A stretch of 64,000 nt of DNA from positions 35,242,270 through 35,306,269 of the forward strand of contig NC_058189.1 in assembly GCF_907165205.1 (NCBI RefSeq), in the 5' to 3' direction. This DNA is from Coccinella septempunctata (lineage: Eukaryota > Arthropoda > Insecta > Coleoptera > Coccinellidae). A program made the translations under genes and the position numbers. Of this stretch, positions 36,587 to 49,752 are shown one piece after another. The notes under the pieces are model-generated. The model had not been told where the DNA came from and made no database searches. It was given only the letters and a program-made list of their open reading frames with translations. How positions within the stretch are numbered: position 1 is the stretch's first letter; each line of letters starts with the position of its first letter.

Positions 36587-36832
36587 ATGGCGTCGAAATC
36601 TGAAAACTACTCGTACGAAATGTTCGAAGATGGAAATATTATAACCGAGAAGACTTTCCATCTCATTTCATCTAGTAGGCGTTCGGATCGATGCATTATG
36701 ATATCAGGAGTTGAAAACGCTGGTAGAAGAAGAGTTGAGTTAGGTAGAAATATTTATGAACCAAGAATTACTCCTCAAGATCTCGAAGTTCTGCTCTCTG
36801 AGCCATTTTGCTCGATACAAGAACAATATTGA
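36587..36832 (+). CDS. Array gene copy (majority sequence)
   Basis: Intact 81 codons, directly before the second truncated unit. Confidence 0.6.
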   Translation: MASKSENYSYEMFEDGNIITEKTFHLISSSRRSDRCIMISGVENAGRRRVELGRNIYEPRITPQDLEVLLSEPFCSIQEQY

Positions 36833-37471
36833 GGAGGGGAATTTCATCACGGACATATCATTTAGTTGAATAGATGATCAAAAAATAGGACGAGGATGAA
36901 TCAGCATCACTCATTTATTCAATAAAAATTCAAGTATAATAACCACAATTTGCATAGATTTTTGTTTCCTTTCCACTCCAAAGTGAAGTGATATTCGATT
37001 ATTTGCAATTTCGAGTATATAAGAATATATACTTTGACAACAAATGTCAGAAATATTCGAATTTTCGAGACCACTGCTATTCTCCAGGTTTGTCCTCTCT
37101 TCAAAACATAGTTGTTTTGACTTTTCAGGAATCAAGATCATAGTGTCTCTTTTCTATGAATTGCATATGGTATAAGAGTGAAATCGATGAATCAATTACA
37201 CATAACTCATTGCAGAGGAATTGTTTCATTATATTCAGTTCTGATTCCACCCTTAGCATATCGCTGCTTGATAGTCTGAAAGTATGGTTAGATTTTCAAC
37301 ATGAAATCAGTCCCTTCCTATGAAACTGAGCTGTCGCTTTTTTACAATGAGACACTTGCATGTAATTTCACTGAATCTTATCAAATGAACGATATATAGT
37401 CCTTCTTATTCAATATATGCCGAAATTTTGGAATCATCCTATTCATCCTAGGCCCAATTTTGATTTTGGAA

Positions 37472-37553
37472 TATTTATGAACCAAGAATTACTCCTCAAG
37501 ATCTCGAAGTTCTGCTCTCTGAGCCATTTTGCTCGATAAAAGAACAATATTGA
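37472..37553 (+). pseudogene. Array gene 3' fragment in truncated unit
   Basis: The same deletion junction and Lys78 end as the fragment at 13896, so it descends from one deletion event. Confidence 0.8.
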
Positions 37554-38271
37554 GGAGGGAAATTTCATCACGGACATATCATTTAGTTGACTAGATGATC
37601 AAAAAATAGGACGAGGATGAATCAGCATCACTCATTTATTCAATAAAAATTCAAGTATAATAACCACAATTTGCATAGATTTTTGTTTCCTTTTCACTCC
37701 AAAGTGAAGTGATATTCGATTATTTGCAATTTCGAGTATATAGGAATATATACTTTGACATCAAATCTCAGAAATATTCGAATTTTCGAGACCACTGCTA
37801 TTCTCCAGGTTTGTCCTCTCTTCAAAACATAGTAGTTTTGACTTTTCAGGAATCGAGATCAGAGTGTCTCTTTTCTATGAATTGCATATGGTATAAGAGT
37901 GAAATCGATGAATTAATTACACATAACTCATTGCAGAGGAATTGTTTCATTAGATTCAGTTCTGATTCCACCCTTAGAATATCGCTGCTTCGGCTGCTTG
38001 ATAGTCTGAAAGTATGGTAAGATTTTCAACATGAAATCAGTCCCTTCCTATGAAACTGAGCTGTAGCTTTTTTACAATGAGACACTTGCATGTAATTTCA
38101 CTGAATCTTATCAAATGAACGATATATAGTCCTTTTTATTCAATATATGCCGAAATTTTGGAATCACCCTACTCATCCTAGGCCCAATTTTGATTTTGGA
38201 ATAATGAAAACAGCATAGAAAAAATGAAAATAACTCGTTGATGAGGGACTACATAATGGAGAAAAATAAAG

Positions 38272-38452
38272 AATACTAGTATCATTCTTCATAGTTCATG
38301 TCCATGCTGATTCAATATTAATAAAATTCACAGGGAATTGGACAATAGTTTATTCTCAAAGTACTTATAACGAAACGTCGGCGATGTTATAAGTACTTTG
38401 AGAATAAACTATTGTCCAATTCCCTGTGAATTTTATTAATACTAGTATCATT
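38272..38452. repeat. Hairpin insert 6
   Basis: Perfect-arm version, downstream of the second truncated unit, mirroring insert 2. Confidence 0.85.
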
Positions 38453-38788
38453 GTTTTCATCTTCTCAAGTGGCGATAATAACAGAATAAAAATTCTATTT
38501 CAGACTGCACCAAATAATTATGAACTGCGGTGGACTCTTAGACAAGGCCAAAAGTTGTTCGAGTAGTGGGGATAACTACGACAAGCTCCCGACAGCGATT
38601 CGGTATATAAACCATCGCAGCTTAAGTGTTGCTCAGTGCTTGGGATTGCAGCAGCGCAAACGCTCTACTATTGACCACTTTGATGCTATTCTAGAACAAT
38701 TGAGTTGGTCGATCGTCCAGTTTGTGTGCTCTCTGCTCGTGTACATTGGATATTTCTAGCGACTCAATCAAAACGCTTCGTTTTCAAT

Positions 38789-39034
38789 ATGGCGTCGAAA
38801 TCTGAAAACTACTCGTACGAAATGTTCGAAGATGGAAATATTATAACCGAGAAGACTTTCCATCTCATTTCATCTAGTAGGCGTTCGGATCGATGCATTA
38901 TGATATCAGGAGTTGAAAACGCTGGTAGAAGAAGAGTTGAGTTAGGTAGAAATATTTATGAACCAAGAATTACTCCTCAAGATCTCGACGTTCTGCTCTC
39001 TGAGCCATTTTGCTCGATACAAGAACAATATTGA
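38789..39034 (+). CDS. Array gene copy (E67D)
   Basis: Intact 81 codons after hairpin insert 6. Its position after a truncated unit matches that of the copy at 15213, which however has Glu67. Confidence 0.6.
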   Translation: MASKSENYSYEMFEDGNIITEKTFHLISSSRRSDRCIMISGVENAGRRRVELGRNIYEPRITPQDLDVLLSEPFCSIQEQY

Positions 39035-40094
39035 GGAGGGGAATTTCATCACGAACATATCATTTAGTTGACTAGATGATCAAAACATTGGACGAGGATG
39101 AATCACCATCACTCATTTATTCAATAAAAATTCAGGTATAATAACCACAATTTGCATAGATTTTTGTTTCCTTTTCACTCCAAAGTGAAGTGATATTCGA
39201 TTATTTGCAATTTCGAGTATATAAGAATATATACTTTGACATCAAATGTCAGAAATATTCGAATTTTCGAGACCACTGCTATTCTCCAAGTTTGTCCTCT
39301 CTTCAAAACATAGTTGTTTTGACTTTTCAGGAATCAAGATCAGAGTGTCTCTTTTCTATGAATTGCATATGGTATCAGAGTGAAATCGATGAATTAATTA
39401 CACATAACTCATTGCAGAGGAATTGTTTCATTATATTCAGTTCTGATTCCACCCTTAGCATATCGCTGCTTGATAGTCTGAAAGTATGGTTAGATTTTCA
39501 ACATGAAATCAGTCCCTTCCTATGAAACTGAGCTGTCGCTTTTTTACAATGAGACACTTGCATGTAATTTCACTGAATCTTATCAAATGAACGATATATA
39601 GTCCTTCTTATTCAATATATGCCGAAATTTTGGAATCATCCTATTCATCCTAGGCCCAATTTTGATTTTGGAATAATGAAAACAGCATAGAAAAAATGAA
39701 AAAAACTCGTTGATGAGGGAATACATAATGGAGAAAAATAAAGAATACTAGTATCATTGTTTTCATCTTCTCAAGTGGCGATAATAATAGAATAAAAATT
39801 CTATCTCAGACTGCACCGACTAATTATGAACTGCGGGGGACTCTTAGACAAGGCCAAAAGTTGTTCGAGTAGTGGGGATAACTACGACAAGCTCCCGACA
39901 GCGATTCGGTATATAAACCATCGCAGCTTAAGTGTTGCTCAGTGCTTGGGATTGCAGCAGCGCAAACGCTCTACTATTGACCACTTTGATGCTATTCTAG
40001 AACAATTGAGTTGGTCGATCGTCCAGTTTGTGTGCTCTCTCCTCGTGTACATTGGATATTTCTAGCGACTCAATCAAAACGCTTCGTTTTCAAT

Positions 40095-40340
40095 ATGGTG
40101 TCGAAATCTGAAAACTACTCGTACGAAATGTTCGAAGATGGAAATATTATAACCGAGAAGACTTTCCATCTCATTTCATCTAGTAGGCGTTCGGATCGAT
40201 GCATTATGATATCAGGAGTTGAAAACACTGGTAGAAGAAGAGTTGAGTTAGGTAGAAATATTTATGAACCAAGAATTACTCCTCAAGATCTCGAAGTTCG
40301 GCTCTCTGAGCCATTTTGCTCGATACAAGAACAATATTGA
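40095..40340 (+). CDS. Array gene copy (A2V, A45T, L69R)
   Basis: Intact 81 codons. Arg69 breaks the otherwise hydrophobic LEVLL stretch and is unique in the window. Confidence 0.6.
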   Translation: MVSKSENYSYEMFEDGNIITEKTFHLISSSRRSDRCIMISGVENTGRRRVELGRNIYEPRITPQDLEVRLSEPFCSIQEQY

Positions 40341-41400
40341 GGAGGGGAATTTCATCACGGACATATCATTTAGTTGACTAGATGATCAAAAAATATGACG
40401 AGGATGAATCAGCATCACTCATTTATTCAATAAAAATTCAAGTATAATAACCCAAATTTGCATAGATTTTTGTTTCCTTTTCACTCCAAAGTGAAGTGAT
40501 ATTCGATTATTTGCAATTTCGAGTATATAAGAATATATACTTTGACATCAAATGTCAGAATTATTCGAATTTTCGAGACCACTGCTATTCTCCAGGTTTG
40601 TCCTCTCTTCAATACATTGTTGTTTTGACTTTTCAGGAATCAAGATCAGAGTGTCTCTTTTCTATGAATTGCATATGGTATCAGAGTGAATTCGATGAAT
40701 TAATTACACATAACTCATTGCAGAGGAATTGTTTCATTAGATTCAGTTCTGATTCCACCCTTAGCATATCGCTGCTTGATAGTCTGAAAGTATGGTAAGA
40801 TTTTCAACATGAAATCAGTCCCTTCCTATGAAACTGAGCTGTCGCTTTTTTACAATGAGACACTTGCATGTAATTTCACTGAATTTTATCAAATGAACGA
40901 TATATAGTCCTTCTTATTCAATATATGCCGAAATTTTGGAATCATCCTATTCATCCTAGGCCCACTTTTGATTTTGGAATAATGAAAACAGCATAGAAAA
41001 AATGAAAATAACTCGTTGATGAGGGACTACATAATGGAGAAAAATAAAGAATACTAGTATCATTGTTTTCATCTTCTCAAGTGGCTATAATAATAGAATA
41101 AAAATTCTATTTCAGACTGCACCGACTAATTATGAACTGCGGTGGACTCTTAGACAAGGCCAAAAGTTGTTAGAGTAGTGGGGATAACTACGACAAGCTC
41201 CCGACAGCGATTCGGTATATAAACCATCGCAGCTTAAGTGTTGCTCAGTGCTTGGGATTGCAGCAGCGCAAACGCTCTACTATTGACCACTTTGATGCTA
41301 TTCTAGAACAATTGAGTTGGTCGATCGTCCAGTTTGTGTGCTCTCTCCTCGTGTACATTGGATATTTCTAGCGACTCAATCAAAACGCTTCGTTTTCAAT

Positions 41401-41574
41401 ATGGCGTCGAAATCTGAAAACTACTCGTACGAAATATTCGAAGATGGAAATATTATAACCGAGAAGACTTTCCATCTCATTTCATCTAGTAAGCGTTCGG
41501 ATCGATGCATTATGATATCAGGAGTTGAAAACTCTGGTAGAAGAAGAGTTGAGTTAGGTAGAAATATTTATTAA
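41401..41574 (+). pseudogene. Array gene copy, nonsense at codon 58
   Basis: TAA at codon 58, R31K and A45S as in the copy at 16519, plus a private M12I. Confidence 0.7.
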
Positions 41575-42706
41575 CCAAGAATTACTCCTCAAGATCTCGA
41601 AGTTCTGCTCTCTGAGCCATTTTGCTCGATACGAGTACAATATTGAGGAGGGGAATTTCATCACGGACATATCATTCAGTTGACTAGATGATCAAAAAAT
41701 TGGACGAGGATGAATCAGCATCACTCATTTATTCAATAAAAATTCAAGTATAATAACCACAATTTGCATAGATTTTTGTTTCCTTTTCACTCCAAAGTGA
41801 AGTGATATTCGATTATTTGCAATTTCGAGTATATAAGAATATATACTTTGACATCAAATGTCAGAATTATTCGAATTTTCGAGACCACTGCTATTCTCCA
41901 GGTTTGTCCTCTCTTCAAAACATAGTTGTTTTGACTTTTCAGGAATCGAGATCAGAGTGTCTCTTTTCTATGAATTGCATATGGTATAAGAGTGAAATCG
42001 ATGAATTAATTACACATAACTCATTGCAGAGCAATTGTTTCATTAGATTCAGTTCTGATTCCACCCTTAGCATATCGCTGCTTGATAGTCTGAAAGTATG
42101 GTAAGATTTTCAACATAAAATCAGTCCCTTCCTATGAAACTGAGGTGTCGCTTTTTTACAATGAGACACTTGCATGTAATTTCACTGAATCTTATCAAAT
42201 GAACGATATATAGTCCTTCTTATTCAATATATGCCGAAATTTTGAAATCATCCTATTCATCCTAGGCCCAATTTTGATTTTGGAATAATGAAAACAGCAT
42301 AGAAAAAATGAAAATAACTCGTTGATGAGGAACTACATAATGGAGAAAAATAAAGAATACTAGTATCATTGTTTTCATCTTCTCAAGTGGCGATAATAAT
42401 AGAATAAAAATTCTATCTCAGACTGCACCGACTAATTATGAACTGCGGTGGACTCTTAGACAAGGCCAAAAGTTGTTAGAGTAGTGGGGATAACTACGAC
42501 AAGCTCCCGACAGCGATTCGTTATATAAACCATCGCATCTTAAGTGTTGCTCAGTGCTTGGAATTGCAGCAGCGCAAACGCTCTACTATTGACCACTTTG
42601 ATGCTATTCTAGAACAATTGAGTTGGTCGATCGTCCAGTTTGTGTGCTCTCTCCTCGTGTACATTCGATATTTCTAGCGACTCAATCAAAACGCTTCGTT
42701 TTCAAT

Positions 42707-42952
42707 ATGGCGTCGAAATCTGAAAACTACTCGTACGAAATGTTCGAAGATGGAAATATTATAACCGAGAAGACTTTCCATCTCATTTCATCTAGTAGGC
42801 GTTCGGATCGATGCATTATGATATCAGGAGTTGAAAACTCTGGTAGAAGAAGAGTTGAGTTAGGTAGAAATATTTATGAACCAAGAATTACTCCTCAAGA
42901 TCTCGAAGTTCTGCTCTCTGAGCCATTTTGCTCGATACAAGTACAATATTGA
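42707..42952 (+). CDS. Array gene copy (A45S, E79V)
   Basis: Intact 81 codons, partner of the copy at 17825. Confidence 0.6.
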   Translation: MASKSENYSYEMFEDGNIITEKTFHLISSSRRSDRCIMISGVENSGRRRVELGRNIYEPRITPQDLEVLLSEPFCSIQVQY

Positions 42953-43972
42953 GGAGGGGAATTTCATCACGGACATATCATTCAGTTGACTAGATGATCA
43001 AAAAATTGGACGAGGATAAATCAGCATCACTCATTTATTCAATAAAAATTCAAGTATAATAACCACAATTTGCATAGATTTTTGTTTCCTTTTCACTCCA
43101 AAGTGAAGTGATATTCGATTATTTGCAATTTCGAGTATATAAGAATATATACTTTGACATCAAATGTCAGAAATATTCCAATTTTCGGGACCACTGCTAT
43201 TCTCCAGGTTTGTCCTCTCTTCAAAACATAGTTGTTTTGACTTTTCAGGAATCGAGATCAGAGTGTCTCTTTTCTATGAATTGCATATGGTATAAGAGTG
43301 AAATCGATGAATTAATTACACATAACTCATTGCAGAGGAATTGTTTCATTAGATTCAGTTCTGATTCCACCCTTAGCATATCGCTGCTTGATAGTCTGAA
43401 AGTATGGTAAGATTTTCAACATGAAATCAGTCCCTTCCTATGAAACTCAGCTGTCGCTTTTTACAATGAGACACTTGCATGTAATTTCACTGAATCTTAT
43501 CAAATGAACGATATATAGTTATGCCGAAATTTTGGAATCATCCTATTCATCCTAGGCCCAATTTTGATTTTGGAATAATGAAAACAGCATAGAAAAAATG
43601 AAAATATTTCGTTGATGAGGGACTACTAGTATCATTGTTTTCATCTTCCCAAGTGGCGATAATAATAGAATAAAAATTCTATCTCAGACTGCACCGACTA
43701 ATTATGAACTGCGGTGGACTCTTAGACAAGGCCAAAAGTTGTTCGAGTAGTGGGGATAACTACGACAAGCTCCCGACAGCGATTCGGTATATAAACCAAC
43801 GCAGCTTAAGTGTTGCTCAGTGCTTGGGATTGCAGCAGCGCAAACGCTCTACTATTGACCACTTTGATGCTATTCTAGAACAATTGAGTTGGTCGATCGT
43901 CCAGTTTGTGTGCTCTCTCCTCGTGTACATTGGATATTTCTAGCGACTCAATCAAAACGCTTCGTTTTCAAT

Positions 43973-44218
43973 ATGGTGTCGAAATCTGAAAACTACTCGT
44001 ACGAAATGTTCGAAGATGGAAATATTATAACCGAGAAGACTTTCCATCTCATTTCATCAAGGAGGCGTTCGGATCGATGCATTATGATATCAGGAGTTGA
44101 AAACGCTGGTCGAAGAATAGTTGAGTTAGGTAGAAATATTTATGAACCAAGAATTACTCCTCAAGATCTCGAAGTTCTGCTCTCTGAGCCATTTTGCTCG
44201 ATACAAGAACAATATTGA
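43973..44218 (+). CDS. Array gene copy (A2V, S30R, R49I)
   Basis: Intact 81 codons. A silent CGA at codon 47 is shared with 46720 but not with 19091. Confidence 0.6.
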   Translation: MVSKSENYSYEMFEDGNIITEKTFHLISSRRRSDRCIMISGVENAGRRIVELGRNIYEPRITPQDLEVLLSEPFCSIQEQY

Positions 44219-44936
44219 GGAGGGAAATTTCATCACGGACATATCATTTAGTTGACTAGATGATCAAAAAATAGGACGAGGATGAATCAGCATCACTCAT
44301 TTATTCAATAAAAATTCAAGTATAATAACCACAATTTGCATAGATTTTTGTTTCCTTTTCACTCCAAAGTGAAGTGATATTCGATTATTTGCAATTTCGA
44401 GTATATAGGAATATATACTTTGACATCAAATCTCAGAAATATTCGAATTTTCGAGACCACTGCTATTCTCCAGGTTTGTCCTCTCTTCAAAACATAGTAG
44501 TTTTGACTTTTCAGGAATCGAGATCAGAGTGTCTCTTTTCTATGAATTGCATATGGTATAAGAGTGAAATCGATGAATTAATTACACATAACTCATTGCA
44601 GAGGAATTGTTTCATTAGATTCAGTTCTGATTCCACCCTTAGCATATCGCTGCTTCGGCTGCTTGATAGTCTGAAAGTATGGTAAGATTTTCAACATGAA
44701 ATCAGTCCCTTCCTATGAAACTTAGCTGTAGCTTTTTTACAATGAGACACTCGCATGTAATTTCACTGAATCTTATCAAATGAACGATATATAGTCCTTT
44801 TTATTCAATATATGCCGAAATTTTGGAATCATCCTATTCATCCTAGGCCCAATTTTGATTTTGGAATAATGAAAACAGCATAGAAAAAATGAAAATAACT
44901 CGTTGATGAGGGACTACATAATGGAGAAAAATAAAG

Positions 44937-45117
44937 AATACTAGTATCATTCTTCATAGTTCATGTCCATGCTGATTCAATATTAATAAAATTCACAGGG
45001 AATTGGACAATAGTTTATTCTCAAAGTACTTATAACGAAACGTCGGCGATGTTATAAGTACTTTGAGAATAAACTATTGTCCAATTCCCTGTGAATTTTA
45101 TTAATACTAGTATCATT
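44937..45117. repeat. Hairpin insert 7
   Basis: Perfect-arm version, within the first copy of the 2747-bp duplication. Confidence 0.85.
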
Positions 45118-45453
45118 GTTTTCATCTTCTCAAGTGGCGATAATAATAGAATAAAAATTCTATCTCAGACTGCACCGACTAATTATGAACTGCGGTGGAC
45201 TCTTAGACAAGGCCAAAAGTTGTTCGAGTAGTGAGGATAACTACGACAAGCTCCCGACAGCGATTCGGTATATAAACCATCGCAGCTTAAGTGTTGCTCA
45301 GTGCTTGGGATTGCAGCAGCTCAAACGCTCTACTATTGACCACTTTGATGCTATTCTAGAACAATTGAGTTGGTCGATCGTCCAGTTTGTGTGCTCTCTG
45401 CTCGTGTACATTGGATATTTCTAGCGACTCAATCAAAACGCTTCGTTTTCAAT

Positions 45454-45699
45454 ATGGCGTCGAAATCTGAAAACTACTCGTACGAAATGTTCGAAGATGG
45501 AAATATTATAACCGAGAAGACTTTCCATCTCATTTCATCTAGTAGGCGTTCGGATCGATGCATTATGATATCAGGAGTTGAAAACGCTGGTAGAAGAAGA
45601 GTTGAGTTAGGTAGAAATATTTATGAACCAAGAATTACTCCTCAAGATCTCGACGTTCTGCTCTCTGAGCCATTTTGCTCGATACAAGAACAATATTGA
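45454..45699 (+). CDS. Array gene copy (E67D)
   Basis: Intact 81 codons after hairpin insert 7. Confidence 0.6.
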   Translation: MASKSENYSYEMFEDGNIITEKTFHLISSSRRSDRCIMISGVENAGRRRVELGRNIYEPRITPQDLDVLLSEPFCSIQEQY

Positions 45700-46719
45700 G
45701 GAGGGGAATTTCATCACGGACATATCATTTAGTTGACTAGATGATCAAAACATTGGACGAGGATGAATCACCATCACTCATTTATTCAATAAAAATTCGA
45801 GTATAATAACCACAATTTGCATAGATTTTTGTTTCCTTTTCACTCCAAAGTGAAGTGATATTCGATTATTTGCAATTTCGAGTATATAAGAATATATACT
45901 TTGACATCAAATGTCAGAAATATTCGAATTTTCGAGACCACTGCTATTCTCCAGGTTTGTCCTCTCTTCAAAACATAGTTGTTTTGACTTTTCAGGAATC
46001 AAGATCAGAGTGTCTCTTTTCTATGAATTGCATATGGTATAAGAGTGAAATCGATGAATTAATTACACATAACTCATTGCAGAGGAATTGCTTCATTAGA
46101 TTCAGTTCTGATTCCACCCTTAGCATATCGCTGCTTGATAGTCTGAAAGTATGGTAAGATTTTCAACATGAAATCAGTCCCTTCCTATGAAACTCAGCTG
46201 TCGCTTTTTACAATGAGACACTTGCATGTAATTTCACTGAATCTTATCAAATGAACGATATATAGTTATGCCGAAATTTTGGAATCATCCTATTCATCCT
46301 AGGCCCAATTTTGATTTTGGAATAATGAAAACAGCATAGAAAAAATGAAAATATTTCGTTGATGAGGGACTACTAGTATCATTGTTTTCATCTTCCCAAG
46401 TGGCGATAATAATAGAATAAAAATTCTATCTCAGACTGCACCGACTAATTATGAACTGCGGTGGACTCTTAGACAAGGCCAAAAGTTGTTCGAGTAGTGG
46501 GGATAACTACGACAAGCTCCCGACAGCGATTCGGTATATAAACCAACGCAGCTTAAGTGTTGCTCAGTGCTTGGGATTGCAGCAGCGCAAACGCTCTACT
46601 ATTGACCACTTTGATGCTATTCTAGAACAATTGAGTTGGTCGATCGTCCAGTTTGTGTGCTCTCTCCTCGTGTACATTGGATATTTCTAGCGACTCAATC
46701 AAAACGCTTCGTTTTCAAT

Positions 46720-46965
46720 ATGGTGTCGAAATCTGAAAACTACTCGTACGAAATGTTCGAAGATGGAAATATTATAACCGAGAAGACTTTCCATCTCATT
46801 TCATCAAGGAGGCGTTCGGATCGATGCATTATGATATCAGGAGTTGAAAACGCTGGTCGAAGAATAGTTGAGTTAGGTAGAAATATTTATGAACCAAGAA
46901 TTACTCCTCAAGATCTCGAAGTTCTGCTCTCTGAGCCATTTTGCTCGATACAAGAACAATATTGA
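46720..46965 (+). CDS. Array gene copy (A2V, S30R, R49I)
   Basis: Intact 81 codons, duplicate of the copy at 43973 through a 2747-bp tandem duplication. Confidence 0.6.
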   Translation: MVSKSENYSYEMFEDGNIITEKTFHLISSRRRSDRCIMISGVENAGRRIVELGRNIYEPRITPQDLEVLLSEPFCSIQEQY

Positions 46966-47683
46966 GGAGGGAAATTTCATCACGGACATATCATTTAGTT
47001 GACTAGATGATCAAAAAATAGGACGAGGATGAATCAGCATCACTCATTTATTCAATAAAAATTCAAGTATAATAACCACAATTTGCATAGATTTTTGTTT
47101 CCTTTTCACTCCAAAGTGAAGTGATATTCGATTATTTGCAATTTCGAGTATATAGGAATATATACTTTGACATCAAATCTCAGAAATATTCGAATTTTCG
47201 AGACCACTGCTATTCTCCAGGTTTGTCCTCTCTTCAAAACATAGTAGTTTTGACTTTTCAGGAATCGAGATCAGAGTGTCTCTTTTCTATGAATTGCATA
47301 TGGTATAAGAGTGAAATCGATGAATTAATTACACATAACTCATTGCAGAGGAATTGTTTCATTAGATTCAGTTCTGATTCCACCCTTAGCATATCGCTGC
47401 TTCGGCTGCTTGATAGTCTGAAAGTATGGTAAGATTTTCAACATGAAATCAGTCCCTTCCTATGAAACTTAGCTGTAGCTTTTTTACAATGAGACACTCG
47501 CATGTAATTTCACTGAATCTTATCAAATGAACGATATATAGTCCTTTTTATTCAATATATGCCGAAATTTTGGAATCATCCTATTCATCCTAGGCCCAAT
47601 TTTGATTTTGGAATAATGAAAACAGCATAGAAAAAATGAAAATAACTCGTTGATGAGGGACTACATAATGGAGAAAAATAAAG

Positions 47684-47864
47684 AATACTAGTATCATTCT
47701 TCATAGTTCATGTCCATGCTGATTCAATATTAATAAAATTCACAGGGAATTGGACAATAGTTTATTCTCAAAGTACTTATAACGAAACGTCGGCGATGTT
47801 ATAAGTACTTTGAGAATAAACTATTGTCCAATTCCCTGTGAATTTTATTAATACTAGTATCATT
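47684..47864. repeat. Hairpin insert 8
   Basis: Perfect-arm version, within the second copy of the 2747-bp duplication. Confidence 0.85.
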
Positions 47865-48200
47865 GTTTTCATCTTCTCAAGTGGCGATAATAATAGAATA
47901 AAAATTCTATCTCAGACTGCACCGACTAATTATGAACTGCGGTGGACTCTTAGACAAGGCCAAAAGTTGTTCGAGTAGTGAGGATAACTACGACAAGCTC
48001 CCGACAGCGATTCGGTATATAAACCATCGCAGCTTAAGTGTTGCTCAGTGCTTGGGATTGCAGCAGCTCAAACGCTCTACTATTGACCACTTTGATGCTA
48101 TTCTAGAACAATTGAGTTGGTCGATCGTCCAGTTTGTGTGCTCTCTGCTCGTGTACATTGGATATTTCTAGCGACTCAATCAAAACGCTTCGTTTTCAAT

Positions 48201-48446
48201 ATGGCGTCGAAATCTGAAAACTACTCGTACGAAATGTTCGAAGATGGAAATATTATAACCGAGAAGACTTTCCATCTCATTTCATCTAGTAGGCGTTCGG
48301 ATCGATGCATTATGATATCAGGAGTTGAAAACGCTGGTAGAAGAAGAGTTGAGTTAGGTAGAAATATTTATGAACCAAGAATTACTCCTCAAGATCTCGA
48401 CGTTCTGCTCTCTGAGCCATTTTGCTCGATACAAGAACAATATTGA
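48201..48446 (+). CDS. Array gene copy (E67D)
   Basis: Intact 81 codons after hairpin insert 8, duplicate of the copy at 45454. Confidence 0.6.
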   Translation: MASKSENYSYEMFEDGNIITEKTFHLISSSRRSDRCIMISGVENAGRRRVELGRNIYEPRITPQDLDVLLSEPFCSIQEQY

Positions 48447-49506
48447 GGAGGGGAATTTCATCACGGACATATCATTTAGTTGACTAGATGATCAAAACAT
48501 TGGACGAGGATGAATCACCATCACTCATTTATTCAATAAAAATTCGAGTATAATAACCACAATTTGCATAGATTTTTGTTTCCTTTTCACTCCAAAGTGA
48601 AGTGATATTCGATTATTTGCAATTTCGAGTATATAAGAATATATACTTTGACATCAAATGTCAGAAATATTCGAATTTTCGAGACCACTGCTATTCTCCA
48701 GGTTTGTCCTCTCTTCAAAACATAGTTGTTTTGACTTTTCAGGAATCAAGATCAGAGTGTCTCTTTTCTATGAATTGCATATGGTATAAGAGTGAAATCG
48801 ATGAATTAATTACACATAACTCATTGCAGAGGAATTGCTTCATTAGATTCAGTTCTGATTCCACCCTTAGCATATCGCTGCTTGATAGTCTGAAAGTATG
48901 GTAAGATTTTCAACATGAAATCAGTCCCTTCCTATGAAACTGAGCTGTCGCTTTTTTACAATGAGACACTTGCATGTAATTTCACTGAATTTTATCAAAT
49001 GAACGATATATAGTCCTTCTTATTCAATATATGCCGAAATTTTGGAATCATCCTATTCATCCTAGGCCCACTTTTGATTTTGGAATAATGAAAACAGCAT
49101 AGAAAAAATGAAAATAACTCGTTGATGAGGGAATACATAATGGAGAAAAATAAAGAATACTAGTATCATTGTTTTCATCTTCTCAAGTGGCGATAATAAC
49201 AGAATAAAAATTCTATTTCAGACTGCACCAAATAATTATGAACTGCGGTGGACTCTTAGACAAGGCCAAAAGTTGTTCGAGTAGTGGGGATAACTACGAC
49301 AAGCTCCCGACAGCGATTCGGTATATAAACCATCGCAGCTTAAGTGTTGCTCAGTGCTTGGGATTGCAGCAGCGCAAACGCTCTACTATTGACCACTTTG
49401 ATGCTATTCTAGAACAATTGAGTTGGTCGATCGTCCAGTTTGTGTGCTCTCTCCTCGTGTACATTGGATATTCCTAGCGACTCAATCAAAACGCTTCGTT
49501 TTCAAT

Positions 49507-49752
49507 ATGGCGTCGAAATCTGAAAACTACTCGTACGAAATGTTCGAAGATGGAAATATTATAACCGAGAAGACTTTCCATCTCATTTCATCTAGTAGGC
49601 GTTCGGATCGATGCATTATGATATCAGGAGTTGAAAACGCTGGTAGAAGAAGAGTTGAGTTAGGTAGAAATATTTATGAACCAAGAATTACTCCTCAAGA
49701 TCTCGAAGTTCTGCTCTCTGAGCCATTTTGCTCGATACAAGAACAATATTGA
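49507..49752 (+). CDS. Array gene copy (majority sequence), next to copy B
   Basis: Intact 81 codons in the unit interrupted about 200 bp downstream by retrotransposon copy B. The leader ends TATTCC instead of TATTTC, a marker shared only with the copy at 56975. Confidence 0.6.
   Translation: MASKSENYSYEMFEDGNIITEKTFHLISSSRRSDRCIMISGVENAGRRRVELGRNIYEPRITPQDLEVLLSEPFCSIQEQY

Larger units (their letters stand above)
43889..49382. repeat. Higher-order tandem duplication, 2 x 2747 bp
   Basis: Two adjacent pairs of units (43889-46635 and 46636-49382) share spacing (1266 then 1481 bp), the hairpin insert and private changes such as CAGCAGCTC before the leader and CGA at codon 47. This is a recent unequal-exchange product. 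Boundaries are set on equivalent points, not on true breakpoints. Confidence 0.8.
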
